Assembly: GCA_025345505.1 (NCBI GenBank)
Contig: JANVCC010000030.1
Location: 1,632,112 to 1,696,111 of the forward strand
Source: Todiramphus chloris collaris
Taxonomy: Eukaryota > Chordata > Aves > Coraciiformes > Alcedinidae
DNA: 64,000 nucleotides
Direction: 5' to 3'
How positions within the stretch are numbered: position 1 is the stretch's first letter; each line of letters opens with the position of its first letter. The notes beneath the pieces were generated by a model. It was not told where the DNA came from. It saw only the letters and a list, made by a program, of their open reading frames with translations, and did no database searches. The translations under genes and the position numbers were made by a program. This document shows positions 39,088 to 52,168 of the stretch, in pieces.

Positions 39088-39837
39088 CAGCAAGGACAAG
39101 TGCTGAGTTCTGCACCTGGGGAGGAATAATACTACACACCGGTACAGGCTAAGGGTTGACTTGTTGGAAAGCAGCTCCATGGAGAAGGACTTTAGAGTCC
39201 TGGTGGACAGTAAGTTACCCATGGGACACCAATGTGCCCTTGTGACAAAGAAGGCCAATGGTATCCTGGGGTACATAGAGAAGAATGTGTCCAGCATGTC
39301 GAGGGAGGTTCTCCCCCTCTACTCTACCCTAGTGAGACCATATCTGGAGTATTGTGTTCAATTCTGGGCTCTCCAGTTCAAGAGGCACAGGGAAATACTA
39401 GAGAGAGTCCAACAAAGGCTACAAAGATGACTAAGGGACTGGAACATCTCTCTTATGAGGAAAGGCTGAGAGCCCTGGGGCTGTTTAGCTTGGAGAAGAC
39501 TGAGAGGGGATCTTATTGGTGTTTACAAATATCTGAAGGGTGGGTGTCAAGTAGAAGTGGCCAGTCTCTTTTCAGTGGTGTCTTGTGATAGGATGAGGGG
39601 CGATGGTCACAAACTGAAGCACAGGAAGTTCCACCTCAACATGAGGAAAAACATTTTTACTGTGAGGCTGATGAGCACTGGAACAGGCTGCCCAGGGAGG
39701 TTGTAGAGTCTCTCTGGAGACTTTCAAAACCCACCTGTATCTGTTCCTGTGTGGTCTACCCTGTGTGATCCTGCTCTGGCAGGGCAGTTGGACGCGATGA
39801 TCTCCAGAGGTCTCTACCATTCTATGATTCTATGATT
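39088..39837 (+). mobile_element. CR1 LINE, 5'-truncated, ATTCTATG tail
   Basis: About 750 bp from the 3' end of a CR1. The frame beginning near 39161 carries the C-terminal reverse-transcriptase region (KKANGILGYI, SREVLPLYST, RPYLEYCVQFWA). The frame shifts near 39420 and continues ([20 protein letters not shown]). Then come the conserved CR1 3' end (GATGATCTCCAGAGGTCTCT) and a tail of two ATTCTATG units plus a partial third. The wording of the body differs from both other long CR1 copies in the window, so it belongs to another subfamily. 5' truncation is typical of target-primed reverse transcription that stops early. Single-base changes and the frameshift show it is not recent. Confidence 0.94.
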
Positions 39838-40781
39838 GTAGGTGGTTCAACGGAGCAATTTTTTATGTAAGTGAAGGCAAATGGTTGCAAGTAGATTGAT
39901 ATCCATGTTATTTTTTTGTTGTGTTCTAACATTCAGTCCTGACTCAAATAATCTTCTGAACAGGTATTTCTACCTTTTGGGAAAATAAGTGTCTATTCTT
40001 CAACCTGTCATACTTAGTTTCGAACGTATATATTATTGTTGCCTTGCTTACGAGTATGAGCAGCAGAAGATATTAAATTCTATTTAATTAGTGCATACAT
40101 ATATATTGCATATTTCATCCCAAACATGGGTATGTATCAGCCATTAGAAAAGGCACGAATATCCATTTATCACAGACAGCACTGAGGCAAAAGTGCCTGT
40201 GAAATTCAGTTAGTCACTTCCTTTCAAGAGTCTGCTGTGACCCTGCCTTTCTTTGAACTTGGGTACTTTTTAATTGTAGTTGTATTTTCTCATTACACAG
40301 GCAGTCTCCATTAATTTCACTTTCTGAACACTGTGAACGCTGTGAGGTTTCTGGGACCTGTGGCCCTAACTTGCATGCTGCAATTGCCTTCTCACCAGAA
40401 AGACATCAGCAACCTGAAATCTTGTGCTGAACTTCTTTTGAACAGATATTGCACATTCATCTAATAAACCAATAATTTTGCATTTAGAAAACAACTTTTT
40501 GAAATCCAATCCACGGGGTAATGTTTAGTAGAAAGGCCATGTGCATCTAGTGGCCTGTGTACTTCCATTTTAGCAAAATGCTCTACTAAGGACACACAGA
40601 ATTAAAGACTCTGGGATGGTTTGGGGCATGTTGCTAAGGAAACCTATGCTTTTTATGAAATGTGCTGGGAGCGTCTGGCTTTGGAAAGTTTGTCTCTATT
40701 GCTAGCACTGCCAAGAGAAAATCAGAAGCCCTAAGTAGCTGTTTTAAAATTTTTAAATAACCATATCCCTTTTAAATAACT
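39838..40781. other. AT-rich spacer between two CR1 insertions
   Basis: No gene or repeat recognised. It separates two CR1 copies of different subfamilies in the same orientation. Confidence 0.5.
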
Positions 40782-41371
40782 GTATCCTGGACTCCATCAA
40801 GAGAAGTGTGGCCAGCTGGTTGAGGGAAGTGATTCTCCCCTTCTACTCCACTCTTGTGAGACCCTACCTGGAGTACTGCATCCAGTTCTGGAGCCCCTAT
40901 TACAGGAAGGATATGGATGTGCTGGAACGTATCCAGAGAAGGGCCACAAGATTGATCAGAGGGCTGGAGCACCTCTCCTATGAGGACAGACTGAGAGAGT
41001 TGGGGTTGTTCAGTCTGGAGAAGAGAAGGCTCCAAGGAGACCTTATTGTGGCCTTCCAGTATCTGAAGGGGGCTACAAGAAAGCTGGTGAAGGACTTTTT
41101 AGGATGTCAGGTAGTGGTAGGACTAGAGGGAATGGATCAAAACTAGAGGTGGGTAGATTCAGATCAGACATTAGGAAGAAGTTCTTCACCATTAGGGTGG
41201 TGGGACACTGCCCAGAGAGGTGGTGGAAGCCCCATCCCTGGAAGTTTTTAAGTCCTATCTGGATGGGTCTCTGAGCAACCTGATTTAGTAGGAGGTGTCC
41301 ACGCCCATGGCAGGGGGGTTGGAACTAGATGATCTTTAAGGTCCTTTCCAACCCCGACAATTCTATGATTC
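40782..41371 (+). mobile_element. CR1 LINE, 5'-truncated, ATTCTATG tail
   Basis: About 590 bp from the 3' end of a CR1. The frame from 40808 reads [20 protein letters not shown] then [40 protein letters not shown] and [12 protein letters not shown], which is the conserved C-terminal region. It breaks near 41140. The 3' UTR (GTTGGAACTAGATGATCTTT, AAGGTCC) and one and a half ATTCTATG units follow. The body differs from the copy at 39088 (for example RKDMDVLE against KRHREILE), so the two are independent insertions of distinct subfamilies and not a tandem duplication. Confidence 0.94.
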
Positions 41372-44300
41372 ACTAGAATATATTTCTTTCTAATGTAAAT
41401 AAAGGAAGAAAATTGAATTTAGAAGAACTGAAAGGAGGATGAGGGGAAGTACTTCAGTTTTAAGAGGACTACATGTGAGTCAGGGACCCCTGCTGCCTGA
41501 AAGATCAGCTGTACATGCTTGCAGGGAGTTTTGCTTTCTTGGTGACCAAGCCCATAGCTGGTATCCTCGCTGCATCTTTTTCAAAACCTGCCCTGAGTTA
41601 ACAAAGAATAAAAAGACATGTTGAATTTTGAGATTAAAATGTTTGTAGGATTTAATCAAATCTTCTCCCTAACTGAGGATTAAAGGTTTCCCTCAGTCTT
41701 AATTTGTTGAGAACATTTCCCTCAGCTCTGTTTTTTTCACATTGAGGGTGCTTCTCCCAATATGTGAGTGCATAAATTTGAAGAACACCATTGAAGTTCA
41801 ATGAATTCCAACAGTTTTCCATGTGTAGATTAGAAATGTAAAGAACCTACTAAAAATTCTGTAAGGTCTCCAAAGACCACAAATAGAAGATGTGCAAAAA
41901 TGGATGTTCTAAGACAAAGTACCTTCAATCACACAGCATCTCATAGCTTTTATCATATTATGGCTTATACTTGATTGCTAAAGTCTTGGCTGGCATAGTT
42001 GGGCTTGAAGTTGTTTCTCTACAGTTACATAGCAGAGGTGCAAAATGAGTCATGGCTAAGGTGCATGCAGCAGTTGAATTCTTTCTCTGAAGTAAAAACT
42101 GTAGGGTTTTTTGAGGCAGCAGAACTTCAAATCACAGCAAAGAAATTTTATTATAGTACATCTGTGAACAGGATGTTTAATGTTTGACATGTTTATTAAA
42201 AAAAACTGAACACAGCACATTATCCATCTGCTGTGATTACTGTATAGGTAGGCAGTTGGGACTTTGAATGTAAAAATCCGTCGGCTTCTGTACAGCCCAT
42301 CAGTGCTGCCTCCAAAAACTCTCAATAATATATCTTCACAGTGAGGCTTCTACTGTACTTCAAGGTCTCATTGGCTTTTCCCTCCTTCCTAATTAAAAGG
42401 AACCATTTGACATCTTGGCCTGAACCTGTTTGATAAAGTCTCTTGTGTCTATCAAATCTGCTGTGTGCTTTGGAATATAAATTATCATGAAGATCTGTAG
42501 CTTGTGAGCTCATTTATGCAGGAAAACTGCATCTGGCTCTCAGGATAGGGACTGGATTTTAGCTGATGACAATTTTGGCTGCTGGTTCAGCCAAGTCTTT
42601 TACTAGTGGTGATCTTCAAGATTGCTGTATAGTAAGAAGTATTAAATTACAGAATAAAATTGCTCAATAGAAGCACTAGTTACCTTAGCAAGCCCAGTGT
42701 TGGTTCCACAGAATATGGTAAGGAGGTGAACTCCATCACTTTCACTGCCCTGCTTCCTTGCTTTATTCTGTTATAACAGATGTTTTGTCTTGGTTCTCTG
42801 TCTTCAGAATTTTATGATAAAGCACACACAGAACTGGAAATGTTCCACCTCAAGGGTATTTTCTATTGTTTAGATTTGTTTGAATTAAATACTGTATTTT
42901 TATCCTCTTACTTGTGGTGCTTGTTGAAATAGACCTAACATTGCACAGTCCCTTTGTAATTCTCTTAACTCCCATTGCAACCAACTGGTGTTACGCAGTA
43001 TCAAAGATTCAAGGAAAAACAACACCCAAAATTCTCAGGTTTTATGTAGCTAAAGCAGAAGTAAAAGGTAAAAGCTGCAAGAAGATTAATGAGATTACTT
43101 ATTTAGTAGTCCAGAACGCAAAGAGTATTCCTCAGACTATCATCCATCATTTCTGTTGCCTCAGGCAAAGAGGATGCTACAAGCTTGCTTCTAATTTTAC
43201 TGAGTATATTCTGTTTCCTGTGTAGCTTAAGATCATTACTTGTTTCATTAATTCATTGTGACTAAAAAGTAAAAATCATAAAAAATTCAAACTTTGTTTT
43301 CAGCTGCAGGGTTGCATCTCATAGCAGTTGAACTGTCATTCGGATCATTTTTCTGTGCTTTTTTGGGTCTTGTTCAGAGGCAGCTGTGAAGAAAGAAGTC
43401 AGTATTTTCTCCTAATTTGTATCTGTAACTTTTTGATTATCTTCAAACACTGCTACTTTTTCTTTGATCTTTCCTAGAGGAAAATCTTCTACTACTTTTT
43501 TTTTAATCAATATTTATCTTCATTCTTTCTCTTTCCTGTATTTAAGTCCTGTAACAGGTTAAAAAGTTAAAAGCAAGATTATATTAAATTATAATATCTA
43601 CATGCTTGTGTTCTGTAGCAGCCTTCTCTTGGTTACACAGCAATAAATTAGATAGACGCTCTTTGTCATAACAAATTTTACAGGTGAGAGCCCATGATAG
43701 TCATAGAAGTGTTGAGTACTTACAGAGGGCATTGTGGGAAAGTACATGAGACTCAAGTGGACAGTAGTGTGTGAATTGGATTTACAAGTTTTTTATTTCA
43801 AACTTAAGCCACAGCACTGTTATAACAGTGTAATAGAATCAAATAGTGAAGGATTTGCTTTGCTTGGGTTTTGTTGTTGTTGGGTTTTTTTTTACTCTTA
43901 TGCAAAAGGAGTTCTGCATATAGACAGTCAGGGCTTCATTATTTTCTCCCATAGTTGCTGCAGTGCTAGACATTATTAAAATTCTGCATCGAACACAAGA
44001 CCTTTATTAAAGCAGAATCTTCATTTTTCAGAGATCCTTAACAAGTTGTCTGTACTCACCTCTGACAATATGGAAGTTCATGCCATTGCTCTAATACAAG
44101 AACAAATATGATTCACTCAAATGGGAAAAGCAATGTATCTTGAGAAGCAAACTAACATAAAGCATTTGTAGTTTCTGCAGGTCAAGCCTGAACTGAAAAT
44201 TATATTGGTAAAGAGTCACATTAGGAAATCTGAAGGAAGGAAACTTAAGTCCCATCTACTGAGCTGCCTAAATATTTACGTACTGTACTTCAAAGTAGCT

Positions 44301-46821
44301 TTTTGTTAGAAATTATGTTGAAATGCTTTTCAGTGCAATCTCCCAAGGGTTTTAATGGTAAAATAAAATCGTCCTGTATTTGATGAATTATAGAAAGTGG
44401 CCCATTTTGTTTGTGGAACTCTAATGCCTGTTCCTGTAAAAGTAGATGAAAATAGAGAACTGATGAAAATAAGGTGAGTGACACAAAGAGGGAAAAACTG
44501 GCTTGGAAAACCTCCTTTTAGATATTCAACCAAACTTTTCAGTTGCTGATTCTAAAATGATTGTACATAATTTATTTCTCTTTGCATAATTTTTAAGAAG
44601 TCCATCTAATGTTCTTGATACCTTACCATAATACAATGAATTCTTTGTAGAATTAAAGGATGAGTTTGATAGATGCTTAGCTTCCTATAAACTTTCCTTT
44701 CTGCTCCTTTAGCATATGGAAAGAAACATTTTTATAGTACCTAATGTCATTGTCTCCAAAGAGACTTAGACTGTATTTAAACTTCATTTAAACCTCATAC
44801 AATTAAAAAGCTGTCTAGAATATTTGTGAAATAGTTTTTGTGTCATATATAAAATGATTTAGCATGTCATAAAACTGGCTAGCTTCAAAAAGCACTCACT
44901 TCTAATTGGTGCATTCATGAATAACTTACATCTCTTGAACTTATACTTGGAAAACTCTCCTGTTGTGGTGTACAAATTAACAAATATGTTTATATATGCT
45001 TCAACAGTTATATGGAAGACTGTTGTATTTTGAAAGACTGTTGCAGTTTGTGATTTATCCTGTCACTGTCTTACAGGGACATTCTGGGAAACAGGTAGGC
45101 TCTTTCAAAATGGTCCTTGAATTTAATTCTACATGACAACGGGACAGTGTTATTTTTACTTATATACAAGTTTCTACAACTGTTTTGCAAATGAAGTATT
45201 ATCTCATTTTGCAGACAGTGAAGCTAAGATATTGTGAAGAGGTGGTGAGAGATCACAAAGCAGGTGGGTGGCACAGTTGGCATGTATCATACTCTTGATA
45301 TATGTTACTCTCTTCCACCCATTTAGATGTACTCTTTTTAAAAACTCACCATGCTGACAGAAAAGAAGTAGCATTATATCACAAAACATTAATGTCTTAG
45401 GTGGAGGAGGATTCTTTTATAACTAAAATAATGTAGGCACTGCATATGTGATATGTTATTAATAGTCACATACCATTTAATTCTCCTTTGGTAATGACAG
45501 TTTCTTCAGTTTTTCACTAGTTCTGCATACATTTTAGATACTACCTTTATTAGTCTAGCATTATTTACATTATCTCATGCATGCATTTACCTTAAGCGTG
45601 ATTCTCTTGATGGTTATACTTCTACTGAAGACAGTGGAATTATTTCCAAACTAGAACTATATGAAGGATATGTAAGCTTTTTAAGTCTGCTTCTTTTAAA
45701 GTACAGACCATTAATGTCTCTATAACCCATGCAATTACATGAATTGAAGCAATGAATGAGAACATGTCACTGTTGGAACTACAAAGTTTGTCTTTGATTA
45801 TTATTGAACTTCTGTAGCTGAAGAGATAGAAGTCATACAGTAAGAAGTATATCATCTGAAAATCATGCCACTGAATATTTTCTTTTCTAGCAATGCACTG
45901 TAAAAGGACTAAATCTTTAATCAAGAATGTTAAACAATGTGGGTTTTGTTGTAGTACATTAGATAGAAAGGCTCAGAACCTGCTGCTACCTTGCAGTAGG
46001 TAGTAACCAGTAACCAGTTAATGAAATATACAGACTTCATGTATTTTTAAGTGATTTCCCCTCATCCATACAAACCCCGCCTTTTCATTAAAGCATGAAG
46101 AATTTGAGGTCTGAAGAATGTTGACTTATCCCTCTAGATGTTAGCTTTTATGACATCTTTTTGAATCCCATTCTCACATTATGTGAATATCAGACTCTTT
46201 TGTTCCTCTCCCTTTCCTGGAGAGCAGTGGCAATACATGCTGAAATGGGAAAAGTGCAATGCAGGTTCAAGCTATGGGTAAAATCATTGTTAATGGCTAC
46301 CATGGATTTTGCCAAGGTACTATAGGAAAGGGCAGAAATAATACACCTGTAAAACAGAATCTCCTTTTAAGATCCTATTTTATGTAAAGGCTGAGTATTA
46401 CAAATCAGAACAAAACAGAATTTGAAAAAGGAACAAATACTTAGAATGGTGTGGACTGTCTGCAATCTTTTACAACAACCACCTGATGTTTTTCAACACT
46501 ATCTTTTTATGGCTGTAAATTCTAAGGCTATGAGGTTATTAAAATGATATATCAATGTGAGACCAAAGCCTGACCTTAAGGTACCCAATGTTATGTACCG
46601 TGTCTTCACAGAGCTCTAGATGATCTTGTCCTGTCCTGATTTTCTTTTCAGGATTTGTCTGTCCTATCCAATATTTTTGTCCTTCCAACTTAATGGTTGC
46701 AGATTCCCAATGTGTTTTCAAAGCTGACGAATAATTATTGATTAGTGGAAACAATTTGAACCAGGCTTCAACTATTTCTCTAAGCATCTCTCATATTTTC
46801 TTTAGATGAAATCCCCAAATT

Positions 46822-46836
46822 AAAAAAAAAAAAAAA
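46822..46836 (+). repeat. A15 homopolymer tract
   Basis: A run of 15 A without a neighbouring retrocopy. Confidence 0.8.
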
Positions 46837-49156
46837 TCCATGTATGGGAAACATTGCATTTGGTTTCCTATATTGCATTTACAAAATACGTTAGAAAAAC
46901 ATATGAAAAAGCTTTCAACTTCTGCCGTGCTGACAGTTGCTTGCAGTGGAGGTCAGAGCCTTTCAGTGATCTGCCACTCTCCAATAACTGTTGAAAGTGC
47001 TGCAAAGGCTGCCAGTTGAGCATCCATTTAGCAGTAAATGTTAGTATTACTCTTGCTCCACTGAACTCAATAAAAAACCATTTTTTAATGGAATAGAAGC
47101 AGGCTATGACCTCAATACCCAAATCAAAAATTGATCTTTCAGTGCATTTTTTTTGCAGTCTGTTGCTTTAGATCATATCTATATATACCCCTTAATAAAT
47201 TCACTATCCTAGTGTGTAATCCAGACCTGACTGAAGAGCTGGATAAGAACTGGAACTCAGTTTGCTCTAAGATTCTGGTGGTTTGAAATACTCATTTCTC
47301 CTATGTGTAAGCTTCCACAGCATGTTTCTGTAGTGAAAAAAATCCAGGTGCATTACTCCTTTCATGGATTTCATTCTCGGCTCTGCATTATGTCATGTGG
47401 TATGGCATAGTGTGGAGCAGCCCAGTGCAGTGCAGAAACACAAAGCAATCACATTCTGCTATTCAGGGCAAGAAGTCCTGTGGGTATTTATAGCAGATGT
47501 TAACCCCCTGACCTCCTCACCCCTCTTCACCATGAAATCTGATGTGCTCTCTGGAGCTCTTCACACCAGCTGAGGGAGCTGACTCTTCAGTCAGAGGGAA
47601 GGGACAAAAGGAACACTATATGGGCAGGCTGCACTCTGTGTAGTGCAGATCCTCACCGTGTATGTCATTGACTTAAATTTCCTAACTGCATTCAGGTGGG
47701 GAAAGGCATAAAGAGAGCAGGCATTTGAGGGAGAGCAATACAAAGGATTAGCTATCAGAACCCTTCGGGGCTGTCTTTGACTCCTTTGGCCTGGCTTTTG
47801 TGATTTGGCTTTTAAATCTTAATTGTTCAGAGGTGATAAGTAGATAAGTCGAGGTGATAATCAGAGTTTAAAAACCCCTGCTTTGTCATCACTTGCATGA
47901 CAGCCTAATCTGAAATACAGCAGTATTTCTCTCTAATCTAATGGTAAATGTTTTCTTTATGCAAGTTTACAATTACAAATCCTCATTTAGACTTAACAGA
48001 AGATTACTACAAAGGAAAAGAGAGTGACCTTAACATTTTATACTCTAAGCATGTATAACTGGATGCCTCTATTTCCACACAATTTCTGTATATCAAAATA
48101 AATACACTCAGCATCTCTTTTGTTGCATTTAGTAAATTATGACTGATAACCCGTACATATATTATATGGCATTTCCCTCTATCATTACATAAATTGCCTC
48201 AGCATATTTGGTGCTATCACTGATTTCTGACTGCTTCCTTATTAAGCACTGCTGAGGGCAGTCCATCAAGGAATTGCATGATAGTGATGGGACTTCACAG
48301 TGCTGAACTGACATAATTCTTCTAAAATTGTGTGAGTTAAATATCTATCTCATCATTTTCAGCACAGTAAGATCATTTCAGAGAACTATTTTTCAGCTGA
48401 GTGTGGAACTTGTACCATTTAGGGAGGAATAAACTCAAAGCACAATCAAGTTCAGTAACTACCTGTTCTTTGCACTTTTGTCTGTCCTTGAGTTTTCCCT
48501 AGAGAAGGGTAAAATCAAGCCATTTGGCTTTTTTTGGAGGGTGGAAGCAGTTAGCAGTCAGTGTTCTGAAAGACTGCACAGAAAAAAAAGTCCCCTTTGA
48601 TTAAATGAGAACATAGATATTCAGAACTAAATTTTAAGGCCCTTTGCTAGTTAGAAAAAAAACCCAAACAAACGACTAACATTTCTACAGATGAGACTCA
48701 AATCCTGCTCTGTAAGGTTTTGGAAGGAAATACATGGAAATATAGTCAATGTTATGCTATCCTGTTCCTTTGAACACATGTGCCTTACATTGTTCATGTA
48801 TTTTCTTCTGTTCTTCTTATAGTGACTGGGCTTTCTGTAAAATACAAGCCAGAATTCTGACAGTTTCGATGTAGAAAACGTGGAAAGACTTCAGCTTTCT
48901 TTAGAAGCAGAAATGCTTTATCTGTAGGAATTGCTGACATCTTGAAGTTATTTTTCTTTGAAGCAAATGAAAAGTTTTCAAATATTAAAAAATGGAAGAA
49001 AAATCCTTGGGAATATCAGAAAAAAATTTCAGTGAAAGCAAACCTGTTATTTAAAGCTAACATATCTACATTGAATTAGCATTTTGAAACAATGACTTTC
49101 ATTTCAAACCTTCTTATTGAAAAATATTTAGCATCATTTACATTGTGTCTTGTAGA

Positions 49157-49172
49157 TTTTTTTTTTTTTTTT
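49157..49172 (+). repeat. T16 homopolymer tract
   Basis: A run of 16 T. Nothing recognisable follows on the right that would make it the tail of a minus-strand retrocopy. Confidence 0.8.
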
Positions 49173-49858
49173 GGTGCAGAAGATTTGCACACAAAGTATT
49201 TCAAGATGCTTTATTGGAGACTGAAAAGCAACAGGATATGAGCCCTGGTTCCAGGAGCCTAGGAATAGAGCCTAAAGTTTCTGAATGTGTGTAAATTTAG
49301 GTATATAAATAGATACATGCAGGTAGACACTGAGGTAGAGCTTTCCACCATCTCCTAGTGTGAAGGACATGCAGCTCTGGAACTTTATTCCACAAATATA
49401 CATTAATTTTAAAGAAACCCATTTTAGCTTTAGATTAAATTCTAATGAACAAGACTGAGGCATGTGCAATTCGTCTTTCACACATAAGACAGACTGTACC
49501 TAGGAAAAAGAGAATCATTGAAATAAATTATTGTAGTAAGTTAATCTCTTGATGTATTAATAGATCTTTTTGTAAAGGGAAGAATATGTAATTTTATCAT
49601 TCTCTGACAATTTATATCTGTGGCAAAGAGTTTAATGGAGCCAGATAATGATATAAATGTACCATATTCTTATGACAGTATTTATATTGGAGTTTATTTT
49701 CCCTTTGACTTCTAATGCAAACAGTTTCTGCTTAATTCCAGTGAAAGTTTGCAAGAATTATGTTTTGGAATAGAAGTACAAGGGTACCTGTAGATCATTG
49801 ATTTGATGGCAAAATTATTAACAACTTTCTTGTTTTGTCCTTTTCTTCCATAGAATGC

Positions 49859-49872
49859 AAAAAAAAAAAAAA
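49859..49872 (+). repeat. A14 homopolymer tract
   Basis: A run of 14 A preceded by TAGAATGC. Confidence 0.75.
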
Positions 49873-50929
49873 GGAAATAAAAGATTATTTGTGATTCATT
49901 TTTGTCACTGAATGGAATTCAGGCAACAAAGTCCCATTTAAAAGTGGTTATCATTGCAAATAGAGAAGTAATAATTATTTTTCAGGACTTTTTGACCTGT
50001 TTAATCAAGTCTCTACTGTTAGCAAAAAGATCTCATTTTTGACTTGCACTTTTCTTTATCTCTTATGTCTTCATCAGGTGATTAATTTTAAGTATGCAGC
50101 TTATTCCTCCTTAGAGAAAAGCAGTATTGATTTTATTCACAGGATAATTTAATTTCCATCAGTATTTTGACTTCAATAGATTCAGAATTTTTCCTGAGGA
50201 ACAGAAAGAAATACTACTTAAAGGAAATGAAGTTTTGCTCTTGATGCATCAGGAAGTAAAACATATTTCACTTTCACAGCAGAATTAGCTACAGTATCAC
50301 AGTTACTACAGATCAGGCTTTAAATTCATGCCAGTAATGTATTGTAATTAGATGTGTTTTAAACACTGTATTTTTTGTAGATGAGTGGGAAAATGCTAAA
50401 GTAGATAATCTTAAAATGTAAGAAAGAATACACAGGTTGTAGAGAAACAAAGTGTTAATCTTTTTCAGTTACTTTTTGCTTTAAAGAAATTAGATTTGTT
50501 TAATTTCTTAAGTTTATGCTACCAAAACCTTCAAAGGTAATTATTTCTTTTAGAAGGTGGCTTTTGCATGCATAATTAGCAAGATGTTACAAGGACAGGT
50601 GAGCTTAACACAGGCAGGAAAATTGACAGTGTTAAATGTTTGTGTTAATGATGCGACCTTAACAAGCATGCATTTCTCTCACATGAGGTACTACATAGTG
50701 GTCAGTGCAGCCTAAAAAATTTTGACCATCTAGGAGTGTTAGAAATGGCGTTCCCCTCCATAGGAGAGGTGACACACTGTGTAAAAGACTTGCATTACTG
50801 GACCCCAGCTCTGAAAAAGATTTCCTTTTACTTATTCTAAGTAAGCAATTTTACAGGTGAATTTCACTCATTTTTTCTACATTCCTGATATCTTTTACTA
50901 TATAGTTGTTTTCTTCCCTTTTGTAGCAC

Positions 50930-50947
50930 AATAATAATAATAATAAT
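50930..50947 (+). repeat. (AAT)6 microsatellite
   Basis: Six perfect AAT units followed by a short A run. Confidence 0.85.
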
Positions 50948-51762
50948 TAAAAAAAAGATTCCTTCTACTGAGTTTTAGTGGCCTTTTTCTAGAAATAATA
51001 TCCACTACTAATCTAATCTCGAAATTTAAATCAACCAGGTTTGAATTTGTATCTGTTTTTGCTGCTACCTACTCTGAATAAAAATTGTAAACAATACTAA
51101 ATCAAACTGGCATCATGCTGCCAGGTGAATCATCATGCTGTCTTGGTCTGTGGAGCTGCACAATTTTGAAAGAGGTAAAACTCAGAGAAAATCTGAATTT
51201 GAAAATTTATGTACTCTTCAGAGAAAGAAAAAATCCCTCTTGTTTTGTAAGAACTACAAAATCTCTGGTCTTATATTCTGGAAAATGAGTGGCTTTCTAC
51301 AAGAATGAGAGAAGGGAACCAATTTTTACTCTTACGCTCCAAAGATCCTGTGCCTGTAGATTAAAATGTGATTGATTTCTTAATATTTCATTTGCCAGGA
51401 TGTTTGACAGACATGCCCAGATTAACATCATGTCTCCTTGAATGCTGTATTCCATGATCACTTATCAGCAATTGCTGTCTGTAAAATGTATTAGGCATGA
51501 CTGTTAATACTCTGACGGTTAATAAGTTCTCAGTTGGTTCAGGAACTGGAAGTGTTTGTTCATGTGTTTGAAGATTAATAATAGGTCAAGTTTGTCATTT
51601 AAAAGAAAAAGGAATCCTCCTCTCCCCAGTTTTTCCAACCTCCAAACATAATTCCCTCTTTGGTGTGTGATAGTTTCAAAGTTTTACTTCAAAGTATCAT
51701 TTTAAAGACTGTTCAGACTGGCAACTCCAGATTTGGAAATTGCTTCAAAGGTTTAATAACTG

Positions 51763-52168
51763 AATCACAGAACCACAGAATGGGCGTTAGAAGGGTCCTC
51801 TGGCGATCATCTCATTCCAACACCCCTGCTAAAGCAGGGTCACCCAAAGCAGGGTGCGCAAGATCACATTCAGGCGGGTTTTTAGTATCTCCAGAGAAGG
51901 AGACTCCACAGCTTCTCTGGGCAGACTGTCTCAGTGCTCCCTCAGCCTCAAAGGAAAGAAGTTTTTCCTTATGTTCAGGTGGAACTTGCTATGTTCTGGT
52001 TTGCACCTGTTGCCCCTTGTTTTATCACTGGGCACAACTGAAAAGAGTCTGTCCCCATGGTCTTGACCCCTGCTCTTTAGATATTTGTTAGCATGAGAGC
52101 CCCTCTCAGTCTTCTCCAGGCTAAACGGATGCAGGTGTCTCAGATTTGCCTTGTAACAGAGAATCATT
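51763..52168 (-). mobile_element. CR1 LINE fragment, minus strand, decayed
   Basis: The plus strand opens with AATCACAGAACCACAGAATG, a worn reverse complement of the CR1 tail, followed by the 3' UTR (ATCATCTCATTCCAACACCC). Read on the minus strand, the coding remnant includes HPFSLEKTERGSHANKYL, DRLFSVVPSDKTRGNR and KFHLNIRKNFFPLRLREH, the C-terminal CR1 region. The upstream edge fades near 52168. Divergence from typical CR1 wording, including a worn tail without perfect ATTCTATG units, suggests it is older than the copies at 39-41 kb. Confidence 0.9.

Larger units (their letters stand above)
41372..51762. other. Gene-free AT-rich sequence
   Basis: No gene or transposon recognised in about 10 kb. 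Contents are A15 at 46822-46836, T16 at 49157-49172, A14 at 49859-49872, an (AAT)6 repeat at 50930-50947, and a slightly more GC-rich patch at about 47360-47640 without any recognisable protein. Several short stretches here could be read as exons on either strand, but they conflict with one another (see rejected items). Confidence 0.55.

Noticed and set aside
44290..44533. A candidate exon on either strand
   Set aside because: A plus-strand frame ends at a good GTGAGT donor, while the minus strand has a good acceptor with two different open frames over the same bases. The readings exclude each other and none has signals at both ends.
51660..52091. A 143-codon open frame on the plus strand
   Set aside because: It runs antisense through the CR1 fragment at 51763-52168, and its wording is the reverse of CR1 sequence. 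It is not a gene.
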